Below are positions 18,440 to 27,487 of a DNA stretch of 64,000 bases, piece after piece. The stretch is taken from positions 1 to 64,000 of the forward strand of contig CAZFBS010000011.1 of NCBI GenBank assembly GCA_964517265.1, given 5' to 3'. This stretch comes from REEP01 sp964517265. Its GTDB lineage: Bacteria; Pseudomonadota; Alphaproteobacteria; Rhodospirillales; Defluviicoccaceae. A program made the translations under genes and the position numbers. The notes below the pieces were generated by a model that was not told the origin of the DNA, made no database searches, and saw only the letters and a list, made by a program, of their open reading frames with translations. The first letter of the stretch is position 1. Each line of letters starts with the position of its first letter.

Positions 18440-18815
18440 CTGTATCGCTCTCTCGTGATGGGCTGCGGCGAAAAGAGATCAACAATAGGCGAGGACCGAT
18501 CGCCTGCCTAGAGCGTGTTGAGGACCACGGTTCAGTCTTGCAACGGCCGGCCATCCGGCCGTTCTTGCACACGCGGCGCAACCGGGCCGCGCCTCGCGAT
18601 ACCCTTTTTTCATGCACGCCTTTTCATTGCGGCAGCTCGAATTGCCGGGTCATCCCCCGCTCGGGGTCGCAGAAACCAAACAAAAAGGCAATTTGAGCCC
18701 GCCAAACACGAACATTTTCAACTATATACCCAAATGGGTTGTATACATGGCCTTGATCACTCTAAGCCAGTTCGTTACATTTTTATGATAAAAATATGAC
18801 GAAAAGGCTTCATGG
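18440..18815. other. Intergenic region, promoter zone of the 18816 gene
   Basis: No gene is supported. The last ~120 bp are AT-rich and contain a near-palindrome (18724-18746), a possible -35 TTGATC and -10 TTACAT pair with 16-bp spacing just downstream of it, and an AAAAGG ribosome site before ATG 18816. Confidence 0.45.
18724..18746. promoter_or_regulatory. ATATACCC-AA-ATGGGTT inverted motif, candidate operator
   Basis: ACCCA and TGGGT arms separated by two bases lie inside a wider TATACCC...GGGTTGTATA near-palindrome, about 70-90 bp upstream of the membrane-protein start at 18816. A very similar element occurs at 60722-60741. Sites of this shape are used by some CsoR/CstR-type repressors, but no such regulator is in the window. 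Confidence 0.35.
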
Positions 18816-19649
18816 ATGAAAAGCGGGGTCATCAGCGACTGGCAAAGCCAAGCAGTTTCCTCCGATGTCAGTGTGCGAGCAAAAAGCACACTGGCAAACC
18901 TGATAGATACCTTGAAAAATGATAAAGGCGCACAGGCCCTAATCGCTGCTATATTGTTTAGCAATATTTTCTGGATTGCGCTTCATTGCTCGGTTCAGGT
19001 ATCGAGGCAGGTCGGTGTTTCTGATGAGAATTTTTTAATACAAAACTTTGACCTTTTCCGGATCGACCGCGACGGGAGCTATGCGGAGTGGTTTCTCTAC
19101 CTCCAGACAGCCTTGTGCGTGGTGCTTCTCTTTGGCGTTTTCCGTGCCTCGCGGCAACCCGTGTATTTGGCCTGGGCGCTCACGTTTTTGTTCGTGGTGG
19201 TGGACGACTCGTTCCTGCTTCATGAACGGGCCAGCATTTATCTTGTGAATACGTTCGACATCCCCGCCCTTCCGGGCCTCAGACCTCATGAGTCGGGAGA
19301 ACTGCTTAGCTGGGCGGTCGCGGGCACTGTTCTTCTTGGCGTGTTGGGATGGGGTTTTCTGCGGAGCCGGCCGCAAGCTCGGATAGCCGGCGGATTGCTC
19401 GCGCTCGCGTTCGGTGCGCTGGTCTGTTTCGCCATCGGGGTCGACATGCTTCATGTCGCGCTGTCCGAGCCGGGCGCAGCGTTGTATGGGCTTCTCGCGA
19501 TCATCGAGGACGGCGGCGAGATGCTCAGCATCGCGCTCGCCTGCGCAATCGCATTGCTGTTGTACCGGCATCCGGCGCTTGCCGTCGACAGGCCGGCTGA
19601 CACGGCTCTGTTCGTCCCCTCTCGCCGGGTTCCTGGGAAGATTTCTTAA
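18816..19649 (+). CDS. Unrecognised polytopic membrane protein with conserved-looking acidic/His residues
   Basis: The 277-residue protein starts at ATG 18816, preceded by AAAAGG. A soluble N-terminus (~40 residues) is followed by about seven hydrophobic segments. Charged residues sit in or next to the membrane segments: VVVDDSFLLHER (near residue 130), FAIGVDMLH (near 210) and LAIIEDGGEML (near 230). The pattern Asp-Asp...His-Glu, Asp...His, Glu-Asp...Glu looks like a metal-binding or hydrolytic site in the membrane, as in ceramidase-like CREST enzymes, but I cannot assign the family. It is AT-rich at its 5' end and has its own promoter region. Function unknown. Confidence 0.75.
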   Translation: MKSGVISDWQSQAVSSDVSVRAKSTLANLIDTLKNDKGAQALIAAILFSNIFWIALHCSVQVSRQVGVSDENFLIQNFDLFRIDRDGSYAEWFLYLQTALCVVLLFGVFRASRQPVYLAWALTFLFVVVDDSFLLHERASIYLVNTFDIPALPGLRPHESGELLSWAVAGTVLLGVLGWGFLRSRPQARIAGGLLALAFGALVCFAIGVDMLHVALSEPGAALYGLLAIIEDGGEMLSIALACAIALLLYRHPALAVDRPADTALFVPSRRVPGKIS

Positions 19650-19810
19650 GAAGATTACACGCGAAGTCCGGATCGGGCTTGAGGCATCGTCGCTTGGGTC
19701 GACATGCCATCGGTCGGCCTCCATATTTTGTGTCAGCAGAGGCGCATGAGCCCGTCCTTGCCGATGGTAAAGGGGCCGATGGCAAGGGCCGATCGTGGAG
19801 GATAGACGCG

Positions 19811-21244
19811 TTGAGTGATCTCGTAACCGCCGAACAGCTTTTCTTTGCCAAGCCGGATCTCGACCGCGAGCGTGTCGTCGCCGTCGTCGAGGATGCCTTG
19901 ACGGGTGCCGATGACGGTGAGCTTTTTCTTGAGTACTGCCAGTCGGAAAGCCTGGTGTTCGACGACGGCCAGTTGAAGAACGCCAGCTTCGATACGGCTC
20001 AGGGATTTGGCTTGCGCGCTGTCGCCGGTGAAGCCAGCGGTTATGCTCATGCCTCGGTCCTCGATGAGGACGCGATCCGGCGCGCCGCCGAGACCGTCAA
20101 GGCGGTTCGCGCGGGCTATGGCGGAATGCTGGCCGAGCCGCCGACGGGGACCAATCGCCAGCTTTATTCCGCTGACAACCCATTGGCGCTGGTTGATTTC
20201 GAAACCAAGATCAACCTTCTGGCCGCAATGGATGCCTATGCCCGCAGAAAGGATGAACGCGTACGCCAGGTGACGGCGTCGCTCTCTGGAGAATGGCAGG
20301 TGGTCGAGATCATCCGCGCCGGCCAAGCAGCGGTGGCCGACATTCGCCCGCTGGTCCGCCTCAACGTCACGGTGGTTGTCGAGCACCAAGGCCGGCGCGA
20401 GAGCGGCAGTTACGGCACCGGTGGCCGGGTCGCTTACGAGCGGTATCTTGCGCCACAGACATGGCAGCGCGCGGTCGACGAAGCGCTCCGGCAGGCACTG
20501 GTCAATCTTCAGTCGGTGCCGACGCCAGCCGGCGAAATGACGGTGGTGCTGGGACCCGGCTGGCCCGGCATTCTGCTTCACGAGGCGGTCGGGCACGGCC
20601 TGGAAGGAGACTTCAACCGCAAAAAGACATCGGCATTCGCCGGCCTCAAGGGCGAGCGCGTGGCATCGCCGGGGGTGACCGTGGTCGACGATGGCACCAT
20701 TCCGGATCGGCGCGGTTCCCTCTCGATCGATGACGAGGGAACGCCGGCTGAGCGCACGGTGCTGATCGAGGACGGAATCCTGGTCGGGTTCATGCAGGAC
20801 CGCATGAATGCCCGGCTAATGGGCGCACGTCCGACCGGTAACGGCCGCCGCCAGAGCTTTGCCCATTACCCGATGCCGCGGATGACCAATACCTGCATGC
20901 TGGCTGGCTCTCGTGACCCTGGTGAAATTATCGGCTCGGTCGAGAAAGGCCTTTACGCCGTCTCGTTCGGCGGTGGCCAGGTGGATATCACCTCGGGTAA
21001 GTTCGTCTTCTCCTGCACCGAGGCCTACAAGATCGAAGGCGGCAGGATCGGCGCACCGGTCAAGGGCGCCACCCTGATCGGCAGCGGCCCCGAAGTGTTG
21101 ACCCGGGTGTCGATGATCGGCAACGACATGGCGATGGACCCTGGAATCGGCACCTGCGGCAAGGAGGGCCAGGGCGTCCCGGTGGGGGTCGGCCAGCCCA
21201 CGCTCCGGATCGAGAACCTCACCGTCGGCGGCACCGCGGTCTGA
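19811..21244 (+). CDS. tldD: Metalloprotease TldD
   Basis: I set the start at TTG 19811 because GGAGGA lies 8 bases upstream and the protein then begins LSDLVTAEQLFFAKPDLD like other TldD proteins, giving 477 residues. The zinc motif HEAVGHGLEGD (His257, Glu258, His262) and the downstream conserved Cys near the end (ATLIGSGPEVL, GTCGKEGQGVPVGVGQP) are present. TldD works with TldE/PmbA as a heterodimeric peptidase that unfolds and cleaves peptides such as microcin precursors and CcdA. tldE is not in the window. The downstream tolC-type gene is separated by a gap. Confidence 0.93.
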   Translation: MSDLVTAEQLFFAKPDLDRERVVAVVEDALTGADDGELFLEYCQSESLVFDDGQLKNASFDTAQGFGLRAVAGEASGYAHASVLDEDAIRRAAETVKAVRAGYGGMLAEPPTGTNRQLYSADNPLALVDFETKINLLAAMDAYARRKDERVRQVTASLSGEWQVVEIIRAGQAAVADIRPLVRLNVTVVVEHQGRRESGSYGTGGRVAYERYLAPQTWQRAVDEALRQALVNLQSVPTPAGEMTVVLGPGWPGILLHEAVGHGLEGDFNRKKTSAFAGLKGERVASPGVTVVDDGTIPDRRGSLSIDDEGTPAERTVLIEDGILVGFMQDRMNARLMGARPTGNGRRQSFAHYPMPRMTNTCMLAGSRDPGEIIGSVEKGLYAVSFGGGQVDITSGKFVFSCTEAYKIEGGRIGAPVKGATLIGSGPEVLTRVSMIGNDMAMDPGIGTCGKEGQGVPVGVGQPTLRIENLTVGGTAV

Positions 21245-21307
21245 AAATCGCTCCTCGCGGCGGGCCTTGGTGGAGGCCACTTGACGTGACCCGCAACCGC
21301 GGCTTTG

Positions 21308-21407
21308 NNNNNNNNNNNNNNNNNNNNNNNNNNNNNNNNNNNNNNNNNNNNNNNNNNNNNNNNNNNNNNNNNNNNNNNNNNNNNNNNNNNNNNNNNNNNN
21401 NNNNNNN
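21308..21407. other. Assembly gap (100 N)
   Basis: A 100-N run removes the 5' end of the TolC-family gene. The flanks share no sequence, so this is a real unknown of unknown length rather than a graph overlap. Confidence 0.95.
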
Positions 21408-22411
21408 TTGAGCAGAACGTGCTGTTCAACACGGTGGTCGCTTATCTCAACGTCTTGGCGACACAGGCGGTCCTGGAATTCGAGGTGCAGAACGAGCAGC
21501 GGTTGACCCGCTTCCTGGAGGCGACCCAGGATCGTTTCGAAGTGGGGGAAGTGACCCGCACCGATGTGTTTCAGGCGGAAGCCCGGTTGGCTCGGGCGAT
21601 CGCGGATCGGGTTCAGGCGGAGGGCGATCTTCAATCCGCCCGCGCCCAGTACGTCGCCGTGGTGGGGACACCGCCGACGGATCTGGAGCTTCCCGAAGTG
21701 CCGGCCGATCTCCCGGACACGGTGATGGCGGCGATCGAGCTGGCCGTGGACAACAACCCGCAAGTCCTTGCCGCGCGATTTGACGAACAATCCTCCTTGA
21801 ATACGGTGGATCAGGTTCGGGGTGAACTGCTGCCCGAGTTGAATGTCCGAGGCGAAGCATTTCGCGGGTATGACACCGGCCTCGTCGGCGGGCGCGTGGA
21901 CGATCTGCGCGCGACGGTCAATGTGGTTGTGCCCCTTTATCAGGCCGGTGCCGTGTATTCCCGTGTCCGGCAGGCGAAACAGGCTGTCTCCGAGCAGCGC
22001 CGCATCATCGATGATGCGCGGCGCCTCGTGGCGGAGGAGGCAACGACGGCATGGAGCAACTATATCGCCGCGAAAGCGTCGGTCGAGGCGTTCACCTCCG
22101 AAGTGAGAGCCAACGAAGTTGCGGTCGAGGGTGTCGTCCGCGAGCAGGCCGTCGGTACGCGAACCGTTCTTGACGTTCTCGACACGCAACAGGATCTGCT
22201 CGACTCGCAGCGGAATCTGGTCGATGCGCGTCGCAACGAATTGGGTTTTGCTCACGATTTGAAAAGGGCCACCGGCACATTGACGGCACAGATGATGGCA
22301 TTGCCGGTCGACTATTATGATCCTGAGATTCACTATCGCAATGTGCGCGGCAAGTGGTTTGGCACCGGAGAGATCAATGGGGCTCCGGAGCCGACCCGAG
22401 TCGGTCCTTGA
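21408..22411 (+). CDS. tolC: TolC family outer-membrane channel, 5' end in gap
   Basis: About 334 C-terminal residues are visible, out of a usual ~450, beginning at EQNVLFNTVVAYLNVLATQ. The long coiled-coil helices and internal duplication of TolC proteins are clear: FEVGEVTRTDVFQAEARLA in the first half, VREQAVGTRTVLDVLDTQQDLLDSQRNLV in the second, and the VPLYQAGAVYSRVRQAK strand between them. It forms the outer-membrane exit duct for type I secretion or efflux, so it could serve the RTX and repeat proteins elsewhere in this window. No ABC or membrane-fusion partner is adjacent. It precedes the popZ-like gene and valS, an order common in alphaproteobacteria. Confidence 0.88.
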
Positions 22412-22522
22412 CGAAAGGCCGGAGATGCCGCCGAACAGAACGCAAGCCCCATGGCGGCGAGGCCGTCTCCAGCGGCTGGTCTGTCGGCCCTGCGTGGGGC
22501 ATAAGGGCTGGATGATGAGACG

Positions 22523-23158
22523 ATGCCGGGTTCGGAGACGATGAACGAAACCGAGAAGGCACAGGCGAATCAGCAAGAGCCTTCGATGGAGGACATTCTT
22601 GCATCGATACGGAGGATCCTATCCGAGGACGGCGAGGGTGAACAGACGGCTCCCCAAAATGAGAGTGCCCTCGGCACAGCCACTTCAGGGACGGGCATCT
22701 CCGAGGCCGGCGCTCCACCCGCACTGGCGCCTGCGGCAGAAGACGGAGAACGGGTCGAGGAGGCACCGATGACCGCCGGGGACGAGCGCAGGCACAGTGA
22801 CGAGGCAAGGCACCGGGATGAGCGGGCCGTCCCGCCGGCGCCCGAGAAAGCCGCTGTTCCCGAGATCGAATTTGCCGACGTTCTCGATCTGACCCCGGAG
22901 ATGCGGGCTGGCCCGGTCCTCTCGTCGCCGACCTCGGCCGCGTCGAGCGACGCCCTTGCGCAACTGGCGAAGGCAATTCTGGACCGGCGAGACGTGGCGA
23001 TCGGCAGCCGGGACATCACCCTCGAAGGCATGGTCCGGGAGATGTTGCGGCCGATGTTGAAGGAGTGGTTGGATCGCAACCTTCCCTACCTGATCGAGCG
23101 GCTGGTAAAGAAGGAAATCGACCTGATGGTGAATCGGGCCGAGCGGCTTGAGGATTGA
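22523..23158 (+). CDS. popZ: PopZ-like polar organising protein (DUF2497)
   Basis: The 211-residue protein (an in-frame ATG at 22541 is an alternative start) has the N-terminal PopZ helix PSMEDILASIRRILSEDG, a long Pro/Glu/Ala-rich disordered middle (~40-140) and the C-terminal assembly helices ITLEGMVREMLRPMLKEWLD and LPYLIERLVKKEIDLMV. In Caulobacter PopZ forms a polar microdomain that anchors the chromosome origin via ParB. The acidic linker is typical. It lies just upstream of valS, as in many relatives. Confidence 0.88.
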   Translation: MPGSETMNETEKAQANQQEPSMEDILASIRRILSEDGEGEQTAPQNESALGTATSGTGISEAGAPPALAPAAEDGERVEEAPMTAGDERRHSDEARHRDERAVPPAPEKAAVPEIEFADVLDLTPEMRAGPVLSSPTSAASSDALAQLAKAILDRRDVAIGSRDITLEGMVREMLRPMLKEWLDRNLPYLIERLVKKEIDLMVNRAERLED

Positions 23159-23250
23159 CGATGGCGCGCCTCAAGGATTAACAAGGCTCCCTTTTCCGCA
23201 ACCGCGATGATTATCATCGCCGCGGTCTTCATCAGCACTTCACAACAAGC

Positions 23251-25914
23251 TTGGCACAGATGCTCGAGAAAACTTACCGACCGGCCGACGTCGAGGGCAG
23301 GCGCTATGCGGCGTGGGAATCATCCGGCGCGTTCAAGTGCGGACAGCGAAGCGATGCCGAGGGGTATGCCATCGTCATTCCGCCGCCGAACGTAACCGGC
23401 AGCCTGCACATCGGCCATGCCCTCAACAACACGCTGCAAGACATCCTGGTTCGCTTCGCACGCATGCGCGGCCGCGACGTGCTCTGGCAGCCGGGGATGG
23501 ATCATGCCGGCATCGCCACACAGATGGTGGTCGAGCGCCAATTGGAGAAGGACGGCGTCACCCGTCATGATCTCGGGCGGGAAGCGTTCATCGAACGCAT
23601 CTGGAAGTGGAAGGCGGAATCGGGCGGCGCCATCGTCGGGCAGTTGCGGCGTCTGGGCGCCTCCTGTGACTGGTCGCGTGAACGCTTCACCATGGACGAG
23701 GGTTTGTCGGCGGCGGTCGTCAAGGTGTTCGTGGAGTTGTATCGGCAGGGACTGATCTATCGCGACAAGCGGTTGGTGAACTGGGATCCCCTCCTGCACA
23801 CCGCCATTTCCGATCTCGAAGTCGAGCAGCGGGAACTGGCCGGTCACCTCTGGCACTTCCGCTACCCGCTCGAAGGGCAACCGGGGCGCTTTATCGTCGT
23901 CGCCACCACCCGCCCGGAGACCATGCTGGGCGACACCGCCGTCGCCGTTCATCCGGACGACGAGCGCTACGAGAGCCTTGTCGGCAAGCGCTGCATTCTT
24001 CCCATCGTCGAGAGGCCGATCCCGATCATCGCCGACATGCACGCCGATCCGGAGAAGGGGTCCGGCGCGGTCAAGATCACGCCTGCGCACGACTTCAACG
24101 ACTTCGAGGTCGGGCGCCGGCACGATCTGCCGATGATCAACGTGCTTGACGCCCGCGCGTGCATGACGGGCCCGATTCCGGAACGCTATCACGGCCTCGA
24201 CCGCTACGAGGCGCGCGACGCGATCGTTCAGGAAATGCAGGCGTTGGGCCTGCTCGAACGTATTGAAGATCACGTCCTGATGATGCCCTATGGGGATCGC
24301 TCCGGCGTGGTGATCGAGCCGTGGCTGACCGATCAGTGGTTCGTCGATGCCAAGACACTGGCCGGACCCGCCATTGCCGCTGTCGAGGACGGACGCACCC
24401 GGTTCGTTCCGGAACAGTGGTCCAAGACCTACTTCGAATGGATGCGCAACATTCAACCCTGGTGCATCTCCCGTCAGATCTGGTGGGGGCATCAGATTCC
24501 GGCGTGGTACGGCCCCGACGGAGCCGTGTTCGTCGAGCCGACCGAGGAGCAGGCGGCAGCGGCGGCACAGGCCCATTACGGCGAGCAGCTTCCTCTCACT
24601 CGCGACTCCGATGTGCTGGATACTTGGTTTTCCTCGGCACTCTGGCCGTTTTCCACCCTCGGCTGGCCGCAGGAGACGCCGGAGGTCGTGCGTTACTACC
24701 CGACGGATGTGCTCGTCACCGGCTTTGACATCATCTTTTTCTGGGTTGCGCGGATGATGATGTTCGGGCTGAAGTTCATGAACGAAGTCCCATTCCGCAC
24801 CGTGTACATCCATGCCCTCGTCCGCGACGAGCGCGGCCAGAAGATGTCCAAGTCGAAGGGCAATGTCATCGATCCGCTCAAGCTCATCGACAGCTACGGC
24901 GCCGATGCGCTGCGCCTGACCCTGGCGGCGCTGGCTGCGCAAGGCCGCGACATCAAGATGTCGGAGGGGCGGGTCGCCGGTTATCGCAACTTCGGCACCA
25001 AGCTGTGGAATGCCGCGCGATTTTGCCAGATGCGCGAGTGTACGCCGGACCCGCAGTTTGATCCCGGTCAGTGCCGGGAAACGCTCAACCGCTGGCTGGT
25101 CGGCAAGATCATCGGTGCCAGCACGGGCGCAAGCACCGCGATCGAGGCGTTCCGCTTCAACGAGGCGGCTGGCGTTCTGTACCAGTTCACGTGGGGAACC
25201 TTCTGCGACTGGTATCTCGAATTCGCCAAGCCGATCCTGGATGGCGCCGATCCGGCTGCCAAGGCGGAGACACGCGCGGCGGCCGCCTGGGCGCTGGACC
25301 AAATCCTTCATATGCTCCACCCGATCATGCCGTTCATCACCGAAGAGCTTTATCAGTCCCTTGCCGATCGGGGCGGCGAGCAGCTGATCCTCCGCCCGTG
25401 GCCCGTGTTCCCCGAATCCTGGATCGATCCAAAGGCGACGGCGGAAATCGACTGGGTGGTGCGGCTGATCAGCCTGGTGCGCTCGATCCGGGCCGAAATG
25501 AACGTTCCCGGAGCGGCCGAGATCCCGCTGCTGCTGAAGGACCCGAATGATGGCGCGATAGCGCGGCTTGCTTCACATCGTGACCTGATCACCAGCCTTG
25601 CCCGGCTGTCCTCCGCCGAGCTTCTCGATCACGAGGTTCCGAAAGGCTCCGTGCAGGATGTGCTCGACGGCACCACGATCGTCCTTCCGATTGGCAACGT
25701 TATCGACATTTCGGCCGAACAGGCGCGTCTGAGCCGGGAGGTCGCCAAACTGGACAGCGAGATCCTGCGTCTTGACAAGAAGCTCGCCAACCAGGGATTC
25801 CTTGCCAAGGCCCCACCCGAGGTGGTGGAAACGGAGCGGGAGCGGCTTGCCGAAGCGGCCGAAGCCAGAGGCAAGCTGCACGAGGCCGTGCGCCGGCTCG
25901 GCGGCTCCAACTAA
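23251..25914 (+). CDS. valS: Valyl-tRNA synthetase
   Basis: The 887-residue class I synthetase has the HIGH motif in PPPNVTGSLHIGHALNN (near residue 48), the CP1 editing domain (TTRPETMLGDTAVAVHP), the KMSKS loop GQKMSKSKGNV (near 531), an anticodon-binding domain and the C-terminal coiled coil typical of ValS (residues ~820-887, ending LHEAVRRLGG). It attaches Val to tRNA-Val and hydrolyses mischarged Thr. It is probably transcribed with the popZ-like gene, 92 bp upstream. Confidence 0.97.
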   Translation: MAQMLEKTYRPADVEGRRYAAWESSGAFKCGQRSDAEGYAIVIPPPNVTGSLHIGHALNNTLQDILVRFARMRGRDVLWQPGMDHAGIATQMVVERQLEKDGVTRHDLGREAFIERIWKWKAESGGAIVGQLRRLGASCDWSRERFTMDEGLSAAVVKVFVELYRQGLIYRDKRLVNWDPLLHTAISDLEVEQRELAGHLWHFRYPLEGQPGRFIVVATTRPETMLGDTAVAVHPDDERYESLVGKRCILPIVERPIPIIADMHADPEKGSGAVKITPAHDFNDFEVGRRHDLPMINVLDARACMTGPIPERYHGLDRYEARDAIVQEMQALGLLERIEDHVLMMPYGDRSGVVIEPWLTDQWFVDAKTLAGPAIAAVEDGRTRFVPEQWSKTYFEWMRNIQPWCISRQIWWGHQIPAWYGPDGAVFVEPTEEQAAAAAQAHYGEQLPLTRDSDVLDTWFSSALWPFSTLGWPQETPEVVRYYPTDVLVTGFDIIFFWVARMMMFGLKFMNEVPFRTVYIHALVRDERGQKMSKSKGNVIDPLKLIDSYGADALRLTLAALAAQGRDIKMSEGRVAGYRNFGTKLWNAARFCQMRECTPDPQFDPGQCRETLNRWLVGKIIGASTGASTAIEAFRFNEAAGVLYQFTWGTFCDWYLEFAKPILDGADPAAKAETRAAAAWALDQILHMLHPIMPFITEELYQSLADRGGEQLILRPWPVFPESWIDPKATAEIDWVVRLISLVRSIRAEMNVPGAAEIPLLLKDPNDGAIARLASHRDLITSLARLSSAELLDHEVPKGSVQDVLDGTTIVLPIGNVIDISAEQARLSREVAKLDSEILRLDKKLANQGFLAKAPPEVVETERERLAEAAEARGKLHEAVRRLGGSN

Positions 25915-26040
25915 CCGCAAACTTTCCCTGGCCCTGTTTGGCAAACTGGTTTTTCGGGCCTGCCAAGGCGGCTGTCCGATGCATTTCGATGGCATGTGTT
26001 GAACTGTTGCCGCGGGAGGCGGAGGGCAAAAAGGAAAATT

Positions 26041-26075
26041 TACGGCGGAATAGCCGTAAGGCCTATTCCGCCGTA
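26041..26075 (-). terminator. Perfect 13-bp hairpin 3' of the repeat protein gene
   Basis: TACGGCGGAATAG at 26041-26053 pairs fully with 26063-26075 across a 9-base loop. It lies 20 bases beyond the minus-strand stop at 26096. On that strand it is followed by a T-rich stretch (AAATTTTCCTTTTT), which fits an intrinsic terminator for that gene. It could also insulate valS on the other strand. Confidence 0.6.
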
Positions 26076-26095
26076 GGCAAGCTGCTGGACCTACG

Positions 26096-27181
26096 CTACA
26101 CGACCAGCAAGCCGGGATCACCGACGTTTGTAGAGGTCTCAGCTACAGGATCGGTGCTCGCGTCGTAATTCCAGAGGTAATTGCGATAGATAGAAACGGT
26201 GGCTACGTTGGACTCAACCCCATGTTCGTCCGCGGCCTGATAGGTAAAGCTGTCGACTGGGTATCCTTCCCAGAACACAAGTGCATCGCCGTCTCCGGAC
26301 GCGGTGACCGTTGTGTCGCTTTCCACCGCCAACGGATCCAGGCTGTAGTAGTCAACGCCGTCATAAAAAAGCGTACCATTATCTTTTAGTGTGACTATCG
26401 CTCCGCCTTTTAGCTCAACGGAGTCGCCGGGTGCGACATCCTGGCCATTGATTCTTCCGACAGTTATCTTGTCCCCGTCCGGGTCGTTGTCGTTCGCCAG
26501 CACATCGATATAAGCGTCGTTCGGATATGGATACGGGTCACCCTCCTCGCCAACAGCCAACGTCGTGTAAATCAGATCGTCAGCAAGCGACGCATCGGTC
26601 GTGGCCGCCGTAGTGGAGTCAGTCGTCTCCTCGTAGGGCAATGGGTACGGATAATAACTAGGCAGGTAGGCTTTGTCATTGACCGCCACGGGCGCCTGGT
26701 TCCCCGTGGGGGGCTCATCATCAGGCACGCCCGTGATTGTGACGTGTACCTTCGCCCAGTCGGTGTTGTAGCGGCCATAGACGGCATAACCAAAACTGTC
26801 TGATGCGTTATCACCATCGTTCAGGTGCTCGAACTTGCCGTTGGGGTCATAGGTGACCTTGTTGTTTGCGAGCGTCACCTTGGCGCCGGACGCCAAGGTA
26901 ATTGTGTACGGCTTCGTGGAGAGCGTGGTCGTATAACTCTCCGCCGTGGCAACACTCTCGGTGAGCACGCTATCCGTGAGCACGTTGTCCGAAAGGGATG
27001 CATCGCTGGTTTGCTTGACCGGGAAAATCTTATAGACGCCGAGGGCGTTATCGTCATTCTCGAGAACGTCGATGATTTTTGGATTGTCTTCGTCGACGCC
27101 CACTTTGTCATCGTCCGCGATGGTTTTTTTCCACGGCCGCTTCGGCAATAGGCTCGCCGTCAGATCCAGGGTTTCAGCCAT
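26096..27181 (-). CDS. Cadherin-like/VCBS-type surface repeat protein
   Basis: The 361-residue protein starts at ATG 27181, 7 bases after GGAGG. There is no classical signal peptide. The N-terminus (MAETLDLTASLLPKRPWKK) is followed by two or three Ig/cadherin-like units with the usual blocks VDEDNPKIIDVLENDDNALG, GNQAPVAVNDKAYLPS, DAYIDVLANDNDPDGD and VDSFTYQAADEHGVES. A Tyr-Pro-rich linker (SYYPYPLPYEE, DPYPYPNDAY) and Ser/Thr-rich stretches separate them. Acidic Asp pairs suggest calcium binding. Proteins of this type are often type I secretion substrates. No RTX nonapeptides are visible. It shares the domain family, not the sequence, of the large protein at 50-5412. Role unknown, probably surface adhesion. 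Confidence 0.72.
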   Translation of the reverse strand: MAETLDLTASLLPKRPWKKTIADDDKVGVDEDNPKIIDVLENDDNALGVYKIFPVKQTSDASLSDNVLTDSVLTESVATAESYTTTLSTKPYTITLASGAKVTLANNKVTYDPNGKFEHLNDGDNASDSFGYAVYGRYNTDWAKVHVTITGVPDDEPPTGNQAPVAVNDKAYLPSYYPYPLPYEETTDSTTAATTDASLADDLIYTTLAVGEEGDPYPYPNDAYIDVLANDNDPDGDKITVGRINGQDVAPGDSVELKGGAIVTLKDNGTLFYDGVDYYSLDPLAVESDTTVTASGDGDALVFWEGYPVDSFTYQAADEHGVESNVATVSIYRNYLWNYDASTDPVAETSTNVGDPGLLVV

Positions 27182-27487
27182 TGAGATACCTCCCGCCGCT
27201 TGTTCTTTGCATAGCGCACCCGCTGATGCTGGGTTTTTGCTAACGCAAACCGTGACAAACGGCAAAAGCTCAAAAGGGTCATTTACCCTGATAATAGAGG
27301 GTAAAACCTATGCGCATGCCTCAAATAAAAGTTGAATACTTCAACCATCATGCGCTTTTGCACAGTGCTTTTTCAATCGGGGCCGACGTCATGAATCAGA
27401 TCTGCAGGCGGTCTTGAACCGGTTGCCGGGGCTGCTGCAGGCGGACTATCCTGCACTCTCACTTGGGGCGCAGATGGTCGTTGATCG
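27182..27487. promoter_or_regulatory. AT-rich regulatory region with two inverted repeats
   Basis: It lies between the divergent repeat-protein and nuclease genes. TTTACCCT (27282-27289) and AGGGTAAA (27298-27305) form a perfect 8-bp inverted repeat around GATAATAG, whose minus strand reads TATTAT, so it could cover a -10 box for the gene starting at 27181. A second one, GTTGAA-TAC-TTCAAC, is at 27331-27345, flanked by GCGCATG (27312) and CATGCGC (27349). Two operators or one complex promoter are plausible. The regulators are unknown. Confidence 0.45.

Noticed and set aside
23320..25320. 666-codon minus-strand frame inside valS
   Set aside because: Antisense shadow of valS, with no recognisable domain.
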